In this document: piece by piece, positions 13,683 to 20,924 of the stretch
Numbering within the stretch: position 1 is the stretch's first letter
Layout of the letters: each line of letters starts with the position of its first letter
NCBI GenBank assembly: GCA_036376775.1
Contig: DASUZP010000190.1
Span: forward strand, 1-49,435
Reading direction: 5' to 3'
DNA: 49,435 nucleotides
From: VRUE01 sp036376775
Lineage (GTDB): Bacteria; Actinomycetota; Thermoleophilia; Solirubrobacterales; 70-9
Made by a program: the position numbers and the translations under genes
Notes under the pieces: model-generated
Database searches by the model: none
Seen by the model: only the letters and a program-made list of their open reading frames with translations
Told to the model about the DNA's origin: nothing

Positions 13683-15302
13683 TTACCGCCTTACCCGGAT
13701 GTAGCGGGCAACTGAATGTCCTCGGACATAGGCATAACCGTTCTGTTCGGGGACGACCGAAGTGAAGACGAATCTCGTAGTCGCAGGGACGCGCGAGAAG
13801 GCGTAGCCGACGCGGTAGTGGCAGAGCGCGTCGGTACGTGCCCGTCGCACGAGGAATTTTCGCTTGGCGCCGGGCACGCTTCCACGAACGACGACCACAC
13901 GCTGGAGGCAGCTGGGGCCGGGGATTTCGCCGGAGAAGAAGACGCGGCGATGCGGGCCGGTCCGATGCTTGGAGAGGTGGAGGGTCGCCCGTGCCCGTAC
14001 GTGCAGGGTCAGATCGATCGAGATCTGTTCGGAGCCGAAGCGGTAGGCGAGCCGCAACACCCTCGACGGTCCGTGCTGGAGCTTGAAGGACCAGCCACCG
14101 TTTTCGTTCGTCGTCGTCGTCCCGATCAGATGAAAGGGACGGTCCGGCAGGTCGGTGTGACCCTGTATGCAGACTTCGGCCCCAGAGACCGGGTTGTTGG
14201 CGGAGTCCCGGAGCCTGCCGTGGATAAGCGCCTGGCGATGGAAGGCGATCGTGCGCTCGGTGCTTCCGTTGCCCGCGAAGGCGGCTGAGATCGTCTTTGC
14301 GCCGCCGACCGGCGAGCCTGGGCAGAGATTGTCGACGAGGATTTCGCGCGATTCGCAGGCAGCGCTGGCCGTGCCGGTCTGGGCGTAGTCCTGGACGCAG
14401 ACCGAGATCGAGTTGGTCCCCTCTTGAAACGGAGCCGTTGCGGTGTCGAGCGTGTACGTCTTGGCGAAGCTCGTCGGGCAGGGGACGAGTCGCGAGGTCA
14501 GGCTGCCCGGTAGCGGATTACACGAAGCGGAGAGGTCATCGCCGCCAGCGGACTGACCGTTGACCGTCAGCTGCACCGATTGCAGACCCGCGCCTTCGTC
14601 GGTCCCGCTGACGTCGATCGTCTGAGGACCGCGCAGCACTTCACCCGAGAGCAGCGAGCCGCCGATCGAGACCTTTGGCACGGCGAGATCCGTCAGCTGA
14701 ATGCGGATCTGCTTGATATAGGTGTGCGCGCCTTTGGCTGCCCCGACGCAGCGATTGCCTTCGGTGGGCTGCGTGCATTCGAGGCGTGCCACGAGAAAGC
14801 GCCAGTTGCCTGCGGGGACCCCCGATTCGTGGCCCTGGTCATCGTTTTGGTTCTCGAAGGAGACACTCGCGCCGCTATCTGGCGAGACCGCGAGATAGCC
14901 GTGCTGTCCGCTTTCGGTGGCGAGGCGACTGAAGGTCGATCCCCCGGTGATGAACGTGCCCCCCGGCGCCTGCCACACCCAGGCGCCATAGCTGCCTTGC
15001 ACCGTGCCCGTTTCGCCAGCCGAGAGGCTGTGGTCGATCTGCAGACCGCTTGCCGACGGAGAGCAATCGGCGTGCGACACGTAGTGGGACGACGTCGCGC
15101 TGAAAGAGGCATCCGGCGCGTCCGGATACAGGTTGGGCGAGCACTGCGCCACCACGTAGTTGCCCGCCTGGGCGGCGAGCGGACTGGGGAGGAGAAGCAG
15201 CGCGGCCGCTACAAGCAGAACCCCCCAGCCTGGAGCGGCTCTTGGCCGGTCACCCCGTGTCGTGGTGGGCACCTCACCGCAACGGACTAGTCGCATCATC
15301 AT
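13683..15302 (-). CDS. Large secreted protein with Ig-like/carboxypeptidase-regulatory-like segment
   Basis: 539 residues; ATG at 15302 with GAGGCGAG upstream, 10 bases after the sigma-factor stop, hence co-transcribed. A signal peptide ('GVLLVAAALLLLPSPLAAQAG') is followed by a lectin- or jelly-roll-like beta region with several Cys, a 'VSGTDEGAGLQSVQLTVNG' Ig-like segment, then a 'LIHGRLRDSANNPVSGAEVCI' segment resembling a carboxypeptidase-regulatory beta-sandwich. It ends in basic strands. Proteins of this layout are common cell-surface proteins in Solirubrobacterales. Coupling to a membrane-linked sigma factor suggests it is either its extracellular signal partner or a main target. Confidence 0.7.
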   Translation of the reverse strand: MMMRLVRCGEVPTTTRGDRPRAAPGWGVLLVAAALLLLPSPLAAQAGNYVVAQCSPNLYPDAPDASFSATSSHYVSHADCSPSASGLQIDHSLSAGETGTVQGSYGAWVWQAPGGTFITGGSTFSRLATESGQHGYLAVSPDSGASVSFENQNDDQGHESGVPAGNWRFLVARLECTQPTEGNRCVGAAKGAHTYIKQIRIQLTDLAVPKVSIGGSLLSGEVLRGPQTIDVSGTDEGAGLQSVQLTVNGQSAGGDDLSASCNPLPGSLTSRLVPCPTSFAKTYTLDTATAPFQEGTNSISVCVQDYAQTGTASAACESREILVDNLCPGSPVGGAKTISAAFAGNGSTERTIAFHRQALIHGRLRDSANNPVSGAEVCIQGHTDLPDRPFHLIGTTTTNENGGWSFKLQHGPSRVLRLAYRFGSEQISIDLTLHVRARATLHLSKHRTGPHRRVFFSGEIPGPSCLQRVVVVRGSVPGAKRKFLVRRARTDALCHYRVGYAFSRVPATTRFVFTSVVPEQNGYAYVRGHSVARYIRVRR

Positions 15303-15312
15303 CTCGCCTCAT

Positions 15313-16542
15313 TCAGGGTCCGAATTGTTCATTTGCAATCTGCGTTGGCGTGGAGGTGGACGAGCTTCCGCCCGAGCCAGACGAGGTCGGAGCACTGGAT
15401 TCGGCCACTGGCGCAGATTCCGTCGGGGCGCTCGCTGCTTCTTCAGGCGGTGGCTCGCTCGCCCCTTCGAGCGACTGAGAACGAACCGCTTCCGTGGCCT
15501 TCCTGGCGTGTTCGGTACTTGCCGACGCGGCACGGGGCTTGAACTCGGTTTGCTGCTGTCGCCGAGAACCAGCTTGCGATGCCGAGGGCCTCGTGGCGAT
15601 GAGCGGAGCAGCTGAATGGAGCGGCGGTGCCGCAGATTCAGCGTGAGGCGCGGCGCCAAGCCGATGAGTCTTCGCCGGTGCCTCCGAGTGCTGTCCGGTC
15701 CCCTTCAGCAGGCCGCCGACGCCAGGGCCGAGGACGCCACTGGCAAAGCAGGCGGCAACGACCGCGGTGGCACAGACGCCCGCTGCTCGACCGGCACCGC
15801 TCTGAAGCGCCGCGGCTGCCGGAGAATCGGCGCTGCCGCCGACGGGCAACCTGCGTGCGAGATCTTGAGCGCGAGCCCAGGCGTTGCCGCTCATACGGCC
15901 AACCGCCTCGATCATCGCTTCCAACCCCGCCGGGACGTCGAGATGAGCGGCGCCAGAACCGACGAAGGAGAGGTATGCCGCGAGTCCGATCTCCACCTCC
16001 AACTCGTCGAGGCTTTCGACGCCAAGCAGCTCAAAAAGATGCTTTCGCGCCGATTCGTGACGGTGCTGTGCTTTGGAGGGATGCCAGCTCAGCTTGCGGG
16101 CGATCTCGCGTACCGGTAAGTCCTCGAAGTAGGCGCGCTCGATCACAAGACGCTCCTCCTCGGACAGCTCGGCCACCGCGTGCCGCACCTTTCGGAAGCG
16201 GTCTTCCTCGAGCGCCACGTCCTCGGGGCTCTGGTCTCGGTCGTCAACGAGCGTGGGCGCGCGCTCGGTTGAGACAAGGTCCGGAGCGCGGCCCTCTGAC
16301 GTGAGAAGGTTCTTGGTGCGCTGCGTGGCGCAGAAAATAAGCCAGGCAGCAGGACTCTCGATCTCGGCGCCTTCGGCGATCTTGCGGCTGTATTCGAGCG
16401 TCGCCTTGGCGAACAGGTCATCGCCATTTTGGGCGATGAACTGAGGCGAGAAGCCTTTGCGGCGCAGGTATTGCGTGAAGCCGAGCCGCGCTTCTTCTAA
16501 CTCCGCCGGCTTCATCTCGCGGGGGGTGCCATTCCTGTACAT
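15313..16542 (-). CDS. ECF-type sigma factor with membrane segment and outer Ser/Pro-rich tail
   Basis: 409 residues. Residues about 20-85 fit sigma region 2 ('YLRRKGFSPQFIAQNGDDLF', 'SPAAWLIFCATQRTKNLLTS'). Residues about 118-172 fit region 4 ('FRKVRHAVAELSEEERLVIE', 'LPVREIARKLSWHPSKAQHR'). After a linker there is one hydrophobic segment (about 253-278, 'AAGVCATAVVAACFASGVLG'), and the last 130 residues are rich in Ala, Ser, Pro and Glu. Ordinary ECF sigma factors are about 180-200 residues; here the anti-sigma function may be built into the tail as in other sigma-TM fusions. It is divergent from the wall-hydrolase gene and preceded by motif copy B. Confidence 0.8.
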   Translation of the reverse strand: MYRNGTPREMKPAELEEARLGFTQYLRRKGFSPQFIAQNGDDLFAKATLEYSRKIAEGAEIESPAAWLIFCATQRTKNLLTSEGRAPDLVSTERAPTLVDDRDQSPEDVALEEDRFRKVRHAVAELSEEERLVIERAYFEDLPVREIARKLSWHPSKAQHRHESARKHLFELLGVESLDELEVEIGLAAYLSFVGSGAAHLDVPAGLEAMIEAVGRMSGNAWARAQDLARRLPVGGSADSPAAAALQSGAGRAAGVCATAVVAACFASGVLGPGVGGLLKGTGQHSEAPAKTHRLGAAPHAESAAPPLHSAAPLIATRPSASQAGSRRQQQTEFKPRAASASTEHARKATEAVRSQSLEGASEPPPEEAASAPTESAPVAESSAPTSSGSGGSSSTSTPTQIANEQFGP

Positions 16543-16632
16543 CGCGCCTCCGTACGCCGATCTGCTCCGATTAAAGTACCCGAATATTTCTATTCCATGT
16601 GCCCAGGGCCGTTTTTTCGTATTTCACCCTCC

Positions 16633-16661
16633 CTGTCCACCTTGGAGGCCGTTTGCATCGG
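16633..16661 (-). promoter_or_regulatory. Two-part motif upstream of the sigma-factor operon (copy B)
   Basis: Minus strand CCGATGCAA, 11 bases, GGTGGACAG, identical in half-sites and spacing to copy A. It ends 91 bases before the sigma-factor ATG. Its placement implies that the sigma gene and the transfer operon share a control signal, possibly the sigma factor itself. Confidence 0.65.
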
Positions 16662-16673
16662 CTTGACCTAAAT

Positions 16674-16702
16674 CCGATGCAACCCGGTCTGCTGATGGAC
16701 AG
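16674..16702 (+). promoter_or_regulatory. Two-part motif upstream of the cell-wall hydrolase (copy C)
   Basis: Plus strand CCGATGCAA, 11 bases, GATGGACAG, one base different from copies A and B. It lies back to back with copy B (12 bases between the facing CCGATGCAA halves) and ends nine bases before the hydrolase ATG, so a transcript from it would be nearly leaderless. Confidence 0.62.
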
Positions 16703-16711
16703 GGAGGCCGG

Positions 16712-17782
16712 ATGGAGCCCTCCGGTCCTCAATCTGCCTTTCGTGCATCCAAGCTCGCGCTCGGTCTGCCTCTCGCCGCCCTGGCCGGACTCATCGCCGC
16801 GTTGCTGGCGCTCGCAGTTTTGGCGGGTGCTTCCTTGCCGAACTGCGAAGAATCGGTCGGCGCCCTCAGCCAGAAGGTGCCCAAGCGGCTCGTGCCGATC
16901 TATGAGCAGGCCGCGGCGAGGTACGGCCTCGGTGAGCAAGGCCCGTCGATCCTCGCCGCGATCAACTGGGTCGAGACCAGCTTCGGCACCAATCTCAATG
17001 TCTCCTCGGCGGAAGCCGAAGGTTGGATGCAGTTCCTTCCTTCAAGCTGGGAAGAATTCGGCGTCGACGGGAACGGCGACGGCACCGAGGATCCCTACAA
17101 CCCCTGGGACGCGATCTTTGCTGCCGCTCACCTCCTGAGTGCCTCCGGCGCCCCGGAGGACTGGCACGGCGCGATCTTCGCCTACAACCATGCCGGGTGG
17201 TACGTCTCCGAGGTGCTCACACACGCCCGGCGGTTCGCCGGTGAGGGCACGGTCGAAGCCGCCAGCAGCGGTGGCTGCGCATCGGGGCTTGGCGCAGCTG
17301 TGGTCGATAGCGCGATCCGTCTCTATGCGCCGCAAGCCTTCAAACCGATCCCTTCTCAGCTCTGGGTCGGTGGCGGTTCGCCGGAGGCCGTTGATGCCCG
17401 AATCTGGCCCGACGCTGTTTGGTTTCTTGAGAACCACCACCTGCGTGTCACCGCTGCCCGGGAGGCAGGGCACGAAACCCACGGCGACGGCACCGCAATG
17501 GACATGGTGCCGGCATCGGGGCGGGGCTGGGATGAAACGGCGCTCCGTGCGGCGCTTGATCTGGGCTGGATTCCGAGCTGCGGCTGGAACGGAAGCGCGC
17601 CCATCTGCCCGCTCGCCCCGGCCATTCAGTTCATCGGCTACAACGGCTATCCGGGTCACGGCGATCCGGCCCATGTCGGGGAAGACGCGCACCTGCATGT
17701 CTCGTGGAAAAGCTCCGAATTCGGCTGCCCCGATCTGTGCGAACCGCGGGAATGGGTGGAGGTGTTCCCGTGGCGGGACTAG
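16712..17782 (+). CDS. Lytic transglycosylase fused to an M15-like peptidase domain
   Basis: 356 residues. An N-terminal membrane segment (about 15-42) is followed by an SLT domain: 'GPSILAAINWVETSFG' with the catalytic-type Glu in 'NWVETSFG', then 'AEGWMQFLPSSWEEFGVDGN' and 'AYNHAGWYVSEVL'. The C-terminal domain (about 200-356) has 'THGDGTAMDM', matching the H-xx-G-x-A-x-D zinc motif of M15/VanY-type D,D-peptidases, and 'EDAHLHVSW', supplying the later H-x-H. Such enzymes locally open peptidoglycan for the transfer channel, the VirB1 role. It is the only rightward gene in this part of the ICE and carries motif copy C. Confidence 0.82.
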   Translation: MEPSGPQSAFRASKLALGLPLAALAGLIAALLALAVLAGASLPNCEESVGALSQKVPKRLVPIYEQAAARYGLGEQGPSILAAINWVETSFGTNLNVSSAEAEGWMQFLPSSWEEFGVDGNGDGTEDPYNPWDAIFAAAHLLSASGAPEDWHGAIFAYNHAGWYVSEVLTHARRFAGEGTVEAASSGGCASGLGAAVVDSAIRLYAPQAFKPIPSQLWVGGGSPEAVDARIWPDAVWFLENHHLRVTAAREAGHETHGDGTAMDMVPASGRGWDETALRAALDLGWIPSCGWNGSAPICPLAPAIQFIGYNGYPGHGDPAHVGEDAHLHVSWKSSEFGCPDLCEPREWVEVFPWRD

Positions 17783-18041
17783 GAAGCTACTCACCCGGAA
17801 TGCAGCTCGGCCGAGGCTTCCTGAGCGCGTGGCCTGATTTCTCTGCGCTCATTGTCCGCGCCGGGCACCAGCGGAGCACCTTTCGCTGTCGGCGACCTGA
17901 CGTTTCGTGCCCGTCCGCTGGCCTTGCCCACCTTCCGGCGCGGCTTGGTCGCGCAGAGAAGCCAGGCCACACGAATACAAGGAGCGATGGTGGACAACTT
18001 CAACTTTCACAGCAACCAGTGCGTCCGGGCGGGCCGGATAG

Positions 18042-18230
18042 ATGAGGCAGCGGCTACTGCTTACCCGGCGCGAAGCGGCCGAAGCACTCGGAATGAGCCT
18101 CAGTCACTTCCAGCGGCATGTGCAGTCTGGTCTGCCGTGCGTCTACTCGGGGCAGCTTCGCCTGTATCGGCCAAGCGACCTAGAGCGCTGGACGGAGACC
18201 CAGGCTTGCACGCCAGGACGGCGGCGGTGA
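18042..18230 (+). CDS. Excisionase-like MerR-type HTH protein
   Basis: 62 residues; 'LLTRREAAEALGMSLSHFQRHV' is an AlpA/Xis-type helix-turn-helix and 'LRLYRPSDLERWTET' the following wing and helix. The stop is seven bases before the integrase ATG, the usual arrangement for directionality factors. It would bend DNA at the attachment site and favour excision of the element. The RBS is weak; an overlapping frame with a better RBS at 17986 was considered and rejected. Confidence 0.75.
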   Translation: MRQRLLLTRREAAEALGMSLSHFQRHVQSGLPCVYSGQLRLYRPSDLERWTETQACTPGRRR

Positions 18231-18237
18231 TGGGCTG

Positions 18238-19482
18238 ATGGCAGCCGAGAAACTCAAAAGACGCTACATCGACACCACGACTCGCTACGAGGGGGTTTTC
18301 GCGCGACATTCGCTTTACTGCGGGCTCGGCATCGAAGGGAAGCGCTGCACTTGCGATCCGACCTACTACGGCACGGTGTGGGACAACGAAATCGGCCGCA
18401 ACCGCCGAACGAAGCGGGTGCCATTCGCCACGGAAGCTAAGAATCTTCGGGCTGATCTTCAGGCAGAAGTGCGAAGGGGTAGCGTTGTTGAGCGCCCCCC
18501 GAGTATTCGCCTCAGCGATGCGCACCCGGAATTCATCAAGGACTGCCGTGAGGGAATTGCGCGCAACAAGCACGGCAAGCCTTACACGGAGAAGGCAATT
18601 ACCAACCTTGACTCCTCGCTGAAGCGGCTTCCTGCTGGCATTCGACGCAAGTATCTCGACGACATCGCCGACGGTGGGCTTCAGAGCGCGGTTGACGATT
18701 TTCTCCGCGAAGAACTCTCCAGCTCCAGAATCAGCTCGGTTATCAACGCCGTCCGCTCGCTCTATCGCTGGGCGCTCAAGCGCGAAAAAGCGACCCGCAA
18801 TCCGGCAGAGTCGATTCAACTGCCGGCCAACGACTCCCAGGAACGCGATCGCATCGCAACTCCCGGCGAATTCGCCCATCTGCTCGACCTACTCGAGCCC
18901 GAGGACGCGCTGCCCTGGGCGCTGGCCGGCTATGGCACCGCCCGCGCGCAGGAGATCCGCGCTCTCGAATGGCCCGAGGTCGATTTCGAGCACGACGTGA
19001 TGCTGCTCGCCGATAGCGACAAGGCTCGTAAGTCCGAAGCCGCGCGGAGAATCGTGCCGATCGTAAAGCCGCTTCGCCAACGGCTCTACGCTGAGTGGGT
19101 TCGACAGGGCCGGCCGACCACGGGACGGGTATGTCCGCCACGGAGAAAATCACGCTCAGGCATGGTTTCTCTCGACCAGCTCCAGAAGCGCGTCGTCGAA
19201 ACCTGGGAAGACCTCGATCTAAACCCGATCGGCCTCCAGGACTCCCGCCACACCGCCGCCACCTGGCTCGACCACGCCGGGGTAAGCCCCAAAGTCGCCT
19301 CAGTCTTCATGGGGCACAAAGCCCCCAAGCGCCAGCCCGACGCCGCGCCAATCACCCTGCGCCGCTATACCCACATCCTCCCGGGCGAGCTGGAGCGGGC
19401 CCGCGACCAGCTTGATGCCTTCCTCGCCGAGCGCGCGAAGGAGGAAGAGGGCACATCGTTTAAGCTCGCGGTCGCTGCGTAG
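18238..19482 (+). CDS. Tyrosine recombinase (ICE integrase)
   Basis: 414 residues. The N-terminal arm-binding part has four Cys ('SLYCGLGIEGKRCTCD'), then a SAM-like core-binding domain (about 80-180) and a catalytic domain (about 200-400). Catalytic residues visible: Arg in 'GTARAQEIRALEW', Lys region 'DSDKARKS', Arg in 'LQDSRHTAATWLDHAG', His in 'VFMGHKAP', and the nucleophile Tyr in 'LRRYTHILPGEL'. The usual His of the H-x-x-R motif is Gln here. It catalyses integration and excision, most likely at the tRNA-Arg gene 127 bases downstream. It ends the ICE gene set. Confidence 0.93.
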   Translation: MAAEKLKRRYIDTTTRYEGVFARHSLYCGLGIEGKRCTCDPTYYGTVWDNEIGRNRRTKRVPFATEAKNLRADLQAEVRRGSVVERPPSIRLSDAHPEFIKDCREGIARNKHGKPYTEKAITNLDSSLKRLPAGIRRKYLDDIADGGLQSAVDDFLREELSSSRISSVINAVRSLYRWALKREKATRNPAESIQLPANDSQERDRIATPGEFAHLLDLLEPEDALPWALAGYGTARAQEIRALEWPEVDFEHDVMLLADSDKARKSEAARRIVPIVKPLRQRLYAEWVRQGRPTTGRVCPPRRKSRSGMVSLDQLQKRVVETWEDLDLNPIGLQDSRHTAATWLDHAGVSPKVASVFMGHKAPKRQPDAAPITLRRYTHILPGELERARDQLDAFLAERAKEEEGTSFKLAVAA

Positions 19483-19515
19483 ACGGCGAGGATCGCGGAA
19501 CTTTCGCGGAGGTCT

Positions 19516-19539
19516 CCTTCCCTTTGGCCTTCCCTTTGG
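19516..19539 (+). repeat. Two tandem copies of a 12-bp direct repeat, possible integrase/excisionase site
   Basis: CCTTCCCTTTGG occurs twice without a spacer between the integrase stop and the tRNA gene. Short direct repeats flanking att cores commonly act as arm sites for tyrosine integrases; that role here is inferred from position only. Confidence 0.45.
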
Positions 19540-19609
19540 GACAATTCGACGGCCGACGAGAGGGCAGTCACCGCCGGAATCCCGCTCCTGTCCTAGAATC
19601 GCGGCCCCC

Positions 19610-19683
19610 GCGCCCGGAGCTCAGTTGGATAGAGCGTCGGTCTACGAAACCGAAGGTCACAGGTTCGAATCCTGTCAGGCGCG
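19610..19683 (+). tRNA. tRNA-Arg (anticodon ACG), probable ICE attachment site
   Basis: 74 bases fold as a cloverleaf: acceptor 5' strand GCGCCCG, D-arm AGCTCAGTTGGATAGAGC, anticodon stem TCGGT/ACCGA with loop CTACGAA (anticodon ACG), T-arm ACAGG-TTCGAAT-CCTGT and 3' acceptor strand CAGGCGC plus discriminator G. No CCA is encoded. Two irregularities are visible: position 8 is G rather than U, and the acceptor has a C-A mismatch at pair 6-67. A TAGAAT hexamer lies about 12 bases upstream. The element lies on the 5' side of the gene. Confidence 0.93.
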
Positions 19684-19747
19684 TTTTGCCGAGCTGGGCC
19701 AGCGCGGCTCTGGGGGGCCCCGGCCGAGGTGGATCCTTTGGCCGGCT

Positions 19748-19961
19748 TCAGGCTTCGAGCTGGGCGCCGACCTCGTATTTCTCGACTGCGACGCGGCGGC
19801 CCATTCCATTCCGTCCCTCCGGGGGTCCATGGCGTTCAGCGTTTCGTCTCCTTGGCGGTAGTCGGCCTCCGTCTCGAACAGGCCGATCGCCATCGACTGG
19901 CCGTTCTCGCCGTCGTTCAGCATTGGCCGGAACGCCCTCGGGGGACGACTCGTGCATACAT
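19748..19961 (-). pseudogene. Decayed antibiotic-biosynthesis-monooxygenase (ABM)-like gene
   Basis: The gene start is intact: AAGGAGGACGAG before ATG at 19961, reading 'MYARVV', as in small ABM/dimeric alpha-beta-barrel proteins. This frame soon stops. A second frame then reads 'ENGQSMAIGLFETEADYRQG' and 'DETLNAMDP', and a third closes with 'RRVAVEKYEVGAQLEA' and a stop at 19748. The pieces are in the order expected for one protein of about 100 residues, but most of the N-terminal half is missing and at least one frameshift separates the rest. It lies just beyond the tRNA, on the chromosome side. Confidence 0.55.
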
Positions 19962-20084
19962 CTCGTCCTCCTTCACTCGGTGTTTCGGCACTCGGTTCGC
20001 GCCTACACGGGAAAGTTCAAATAGTGGGTATGACAGATCCGGCGTGCGGTGACACGCTGGTTTGGCAAGCCAAGCGGAGGCAAG

Positions 20085-20924
20085 ATGAAAAGCTGGGCTC
20101 AGACCTATCTGGCCGGGGCGGTGTTAGGAACCGTCCTGATCGTGGCTGCATTCATCGCCTTCGTCCCGCTCGTCTCGCTGCAAGCGCCGCACGATTGGCC
20201 GGCCCCCGGTTTCGGACTTCGCGGTGGAGGGGGGAACGATGAGAGCGGCGCGGTTACGGCCGATGCCAGGCCCGCAGCGCCCGGGATCGACTCGACCGCC
20301 GCTGGCGGGTCAGCAGCCGCAACGCGCGCTGCGGACGGAACGGCGATACGTCCGGCGATTCCGCCCGGCGGCGAAAGCCACGGCGGGCGGGCCGGGAAGG
20401 TAGATACCGCAGACACCGTGGGCGAGACGACCGCCATTGCGCCCGCCGCCACCGGGGTCGCCGCCGAAAATCCCGGCTCGCAGACGCCCGAAAGCGCCGG
20501 CTCCGCCCCGCCGCCCCCGCCGGTGAGCTCGACCGAAACGGGCAGCGCTCCAGTCCCTGCGGCGACGGGCGGTGAAGGCGGAAGTGGGGGGAAGACGCCG
20601 GCCGGACCGCCGACCGCAACCGGGATCGTCACTGGGAGCCCCGAACCGCCGGCGCCCGAAAGCGCCGGCGCCGTGCCACCGCCCGAAAGCGCCGGCTCCG
20701 CCTCGCCGCCTCCGCCGGTTAACTCGACCGAAGTCGGCGGTACCCCGGGCTCCCCGGCGGAATGGGAAGAGGGCGAAGCGGCGCAGTCGGCGGACAGCGA
20801 AATCCCGGCGGGTCCTCCGCTAGAACTCGAGCCAAGTGCCGAGGGGCCCGAGGTTGTGGATCCGGGTATCCCCGATCCGGCTCTGGCAGCCCCAGGACTC
20901 GTGGATGTGACCGCAGACCGCTAG
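20085..20924 (+). CDS. Membrane-anchored low-complexity Pro/Ala/Gly protein
   Basis: 279 residues from the ATG at 20085 with GGAGG five bases upstream. One N-terminal membrane segment ('LAGAVLGTVLIVAAFIAFVPLVSL') is followed by about 240 residues of Ala/Pro/Gly/Ser/Glu-rich sequence, presumably extracytoplasmic and unstructured. Two similar blocks begin 'PESAGSAPPPPPVSSTETGS' and 'PESAGSASPPPPVNSTEVGG', an internal duplication. The last 35 codons lie antisense inside the metallophosphoesterase gene, so the true ancestral 3' end may have been lost. It may act as a wall spacer; no enzyme domain is present. Confidence 0.6.
   Translation: MKSWAQTYLAGAVLGTVLIVAAFIAFVPLVSLQAPHDWPAPGFGLRGGGGNDESGAVTADARPAAPGIDSTAAGGSAAATRAADGTAIRPAIPPGGESHGGRAGKVDTADTVGETTAIAPAATGVAAENPGSQTPESAGSAPPPPPVSSTETGSAPVPAATGGEGGSGGKTPAGPPTATGIVTGSPEPPAPESAGAVPPPESAGSASPPPPVNSTEVGGTPGSPAEWEEGEAAQSADSEIPAGPPLELEPSAEGPEVVDPGIPDPALAAPGLVDVTADR

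Larger units (their letters stand above)
1..19609. mobile_element. Right-hand portion of an integrative conjugative element (ICE)
   Basis: This stretch contains a relaxase C-terminus at the left window edge, a complete set of core conjugation ATPases and membrane proteins (5.7-12.8 kb), a cell-wall hydrolase (16.7 kb), an excisionase-like gene and a tyrosine integrase (18.0-19.5 kb), ending next to a tRNA-Arg gene. This combination is characteristic of actinobacterial ICEs that integrate at tRNA genes. Base composition in 1-5 kb is visibly less GC-rich than the flanking chromosome, consistent with transferred cargo. The left boundary is outside the window. The right boundary is placed just before the tRNA, but the exact crossover point is unknown because the second att copy is not visible. 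Confidence 0.85.

Noticed and set aside
17986..18238. Frame starting MVDNFNFHSNQC with an AAGGAG site, overlapping the Xis-like gene
   Set aside because: After about 17 residues it becomes Ala/Arg/Ser shadow sequence of the Xis frame; kept only as a possible short leader.
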